NCBI GenBank assembly: GCA_943324745.2
Contig: CALPMT020000026.1
Coordinates: 1-41,956, forward strand
DNA: 41,956 nucleotides
Reading direction: 5' to 3'
Origin: Chitinophaga pinensis
GTDB lineage: Bacteria; Bacteroidota; Bacteroidia; Flavobacteriales_D; Crocinitomicaceae
Shown piece after piece: positions 41,892 to 41,956 of this stretch. The notes under the pieces are model-generated. The model made no database searches. It was not told where the DNA came from and saw nothing but the letters and a program-made list of their open reading frames with translations. Made by a program: the position numbers and the translations under genes. The stretch's first letter is position 1; each line of letters opens with the position of its first letter.

Positions 41892-41956
41892 GTCGAATAA
41901 CATTTGAATGATTAGTAAAGTATTGGTTTAACGGAATGAAAAATTTAAGAAGATTA

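Overview
The window is about 42 kb of AT-rich chromosome from a member of the Bacteroidota, most likely Flavobacteriales and possibly Crocinitomicaceae (an inference from gene content). The signs are: a PorT-like component of the type IX secretion system next to ubiE; a giant subtilisin-like protease with a C-terminal type IX sorting domain; Bacteroidota-only families (DUF5606, DUF3822, BatA-type proteins); an IntDOT-like integrase; few visible Shine-Dalgarno sequences; and promoters of the form TTTG or TTG, about 17-20 nt, then TAnnTTTG in front of several genes and the tRNA.

Layout. 1-760 is a tandem array of a roughly 219-bp, strongly self-complementary repeat, followed by a small GxxExxY nuclease-like gene (888-1268). 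1278-4844 (minus) is a tight cluster: CBS-domain cysteine/cystathionine synthase, a metal/cobalamin-type binding protein without a signal peptide, and a RecD/Dda-like helicase. 4965-10184 (minus) is valS, an M61 peptidase and a methyltransferase. pgk (plus) is divergent from valS and ends in a clear terminator. 11696-13258 (minus) is rbfA followed by a LolC/E-type permease that appears to start at an ATT codon. 13340-14656 is an AAA-DUF234 ATPase preceded by four short repeats spaced exactly 15 bp apart. 14745-19225 (minus) is an operon-like run of aminotransferase, RfaE1-like kinase, ubiE, porT-like and a TauE/SafE exporter, driven by a good promoter; an ECF sigma factor lies upstream.

20076-20668 holds a DUF559 nuclease gene inside palindromic repeats, with the right repeat forming the gene's own 3' end. 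Next come two acyltransferases that look like the O- and N-acyltransferases of amino-acid lipid (glycine/ornithine lipid) synthesis. 22496-25913 (minus) has mpl and a large exported TPR/coiled-coil protein of unknown function. 26069-30412 is the subtilisin-like protease with eight cysteine-paired repeats. 30465-38588 (plus) carries DUF5606, a BatA-like membrane protein, a dihydroorotase homologue lacking most metal ligands, a PmtA-like methyltransferase, an LTA-synthase-like membrane enzyme, DUF3822, rsmD (TTG start) and a half-length DUF1456 protein. xerD and aroQ are divergent. The window ends with tRNA-Lys(TTT) followed directly by a tyrosine integrase with operator-like inverted repeats, probably one edge of an integrated element.

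Most genes are housekeeping or envelope genes. The unusual material is in the non-coding DNA: two small PD-(D/E)XK-like nuclease genes each sit beside their own structured repeat family, a third nuclease-fold-like gene (AAA-DUF234) has a 15-bp periodic array at its promoter, and the integrase promoter is enclosed by an inverted repeat. Gene identities are from motif recognition by eye; no database search was run.
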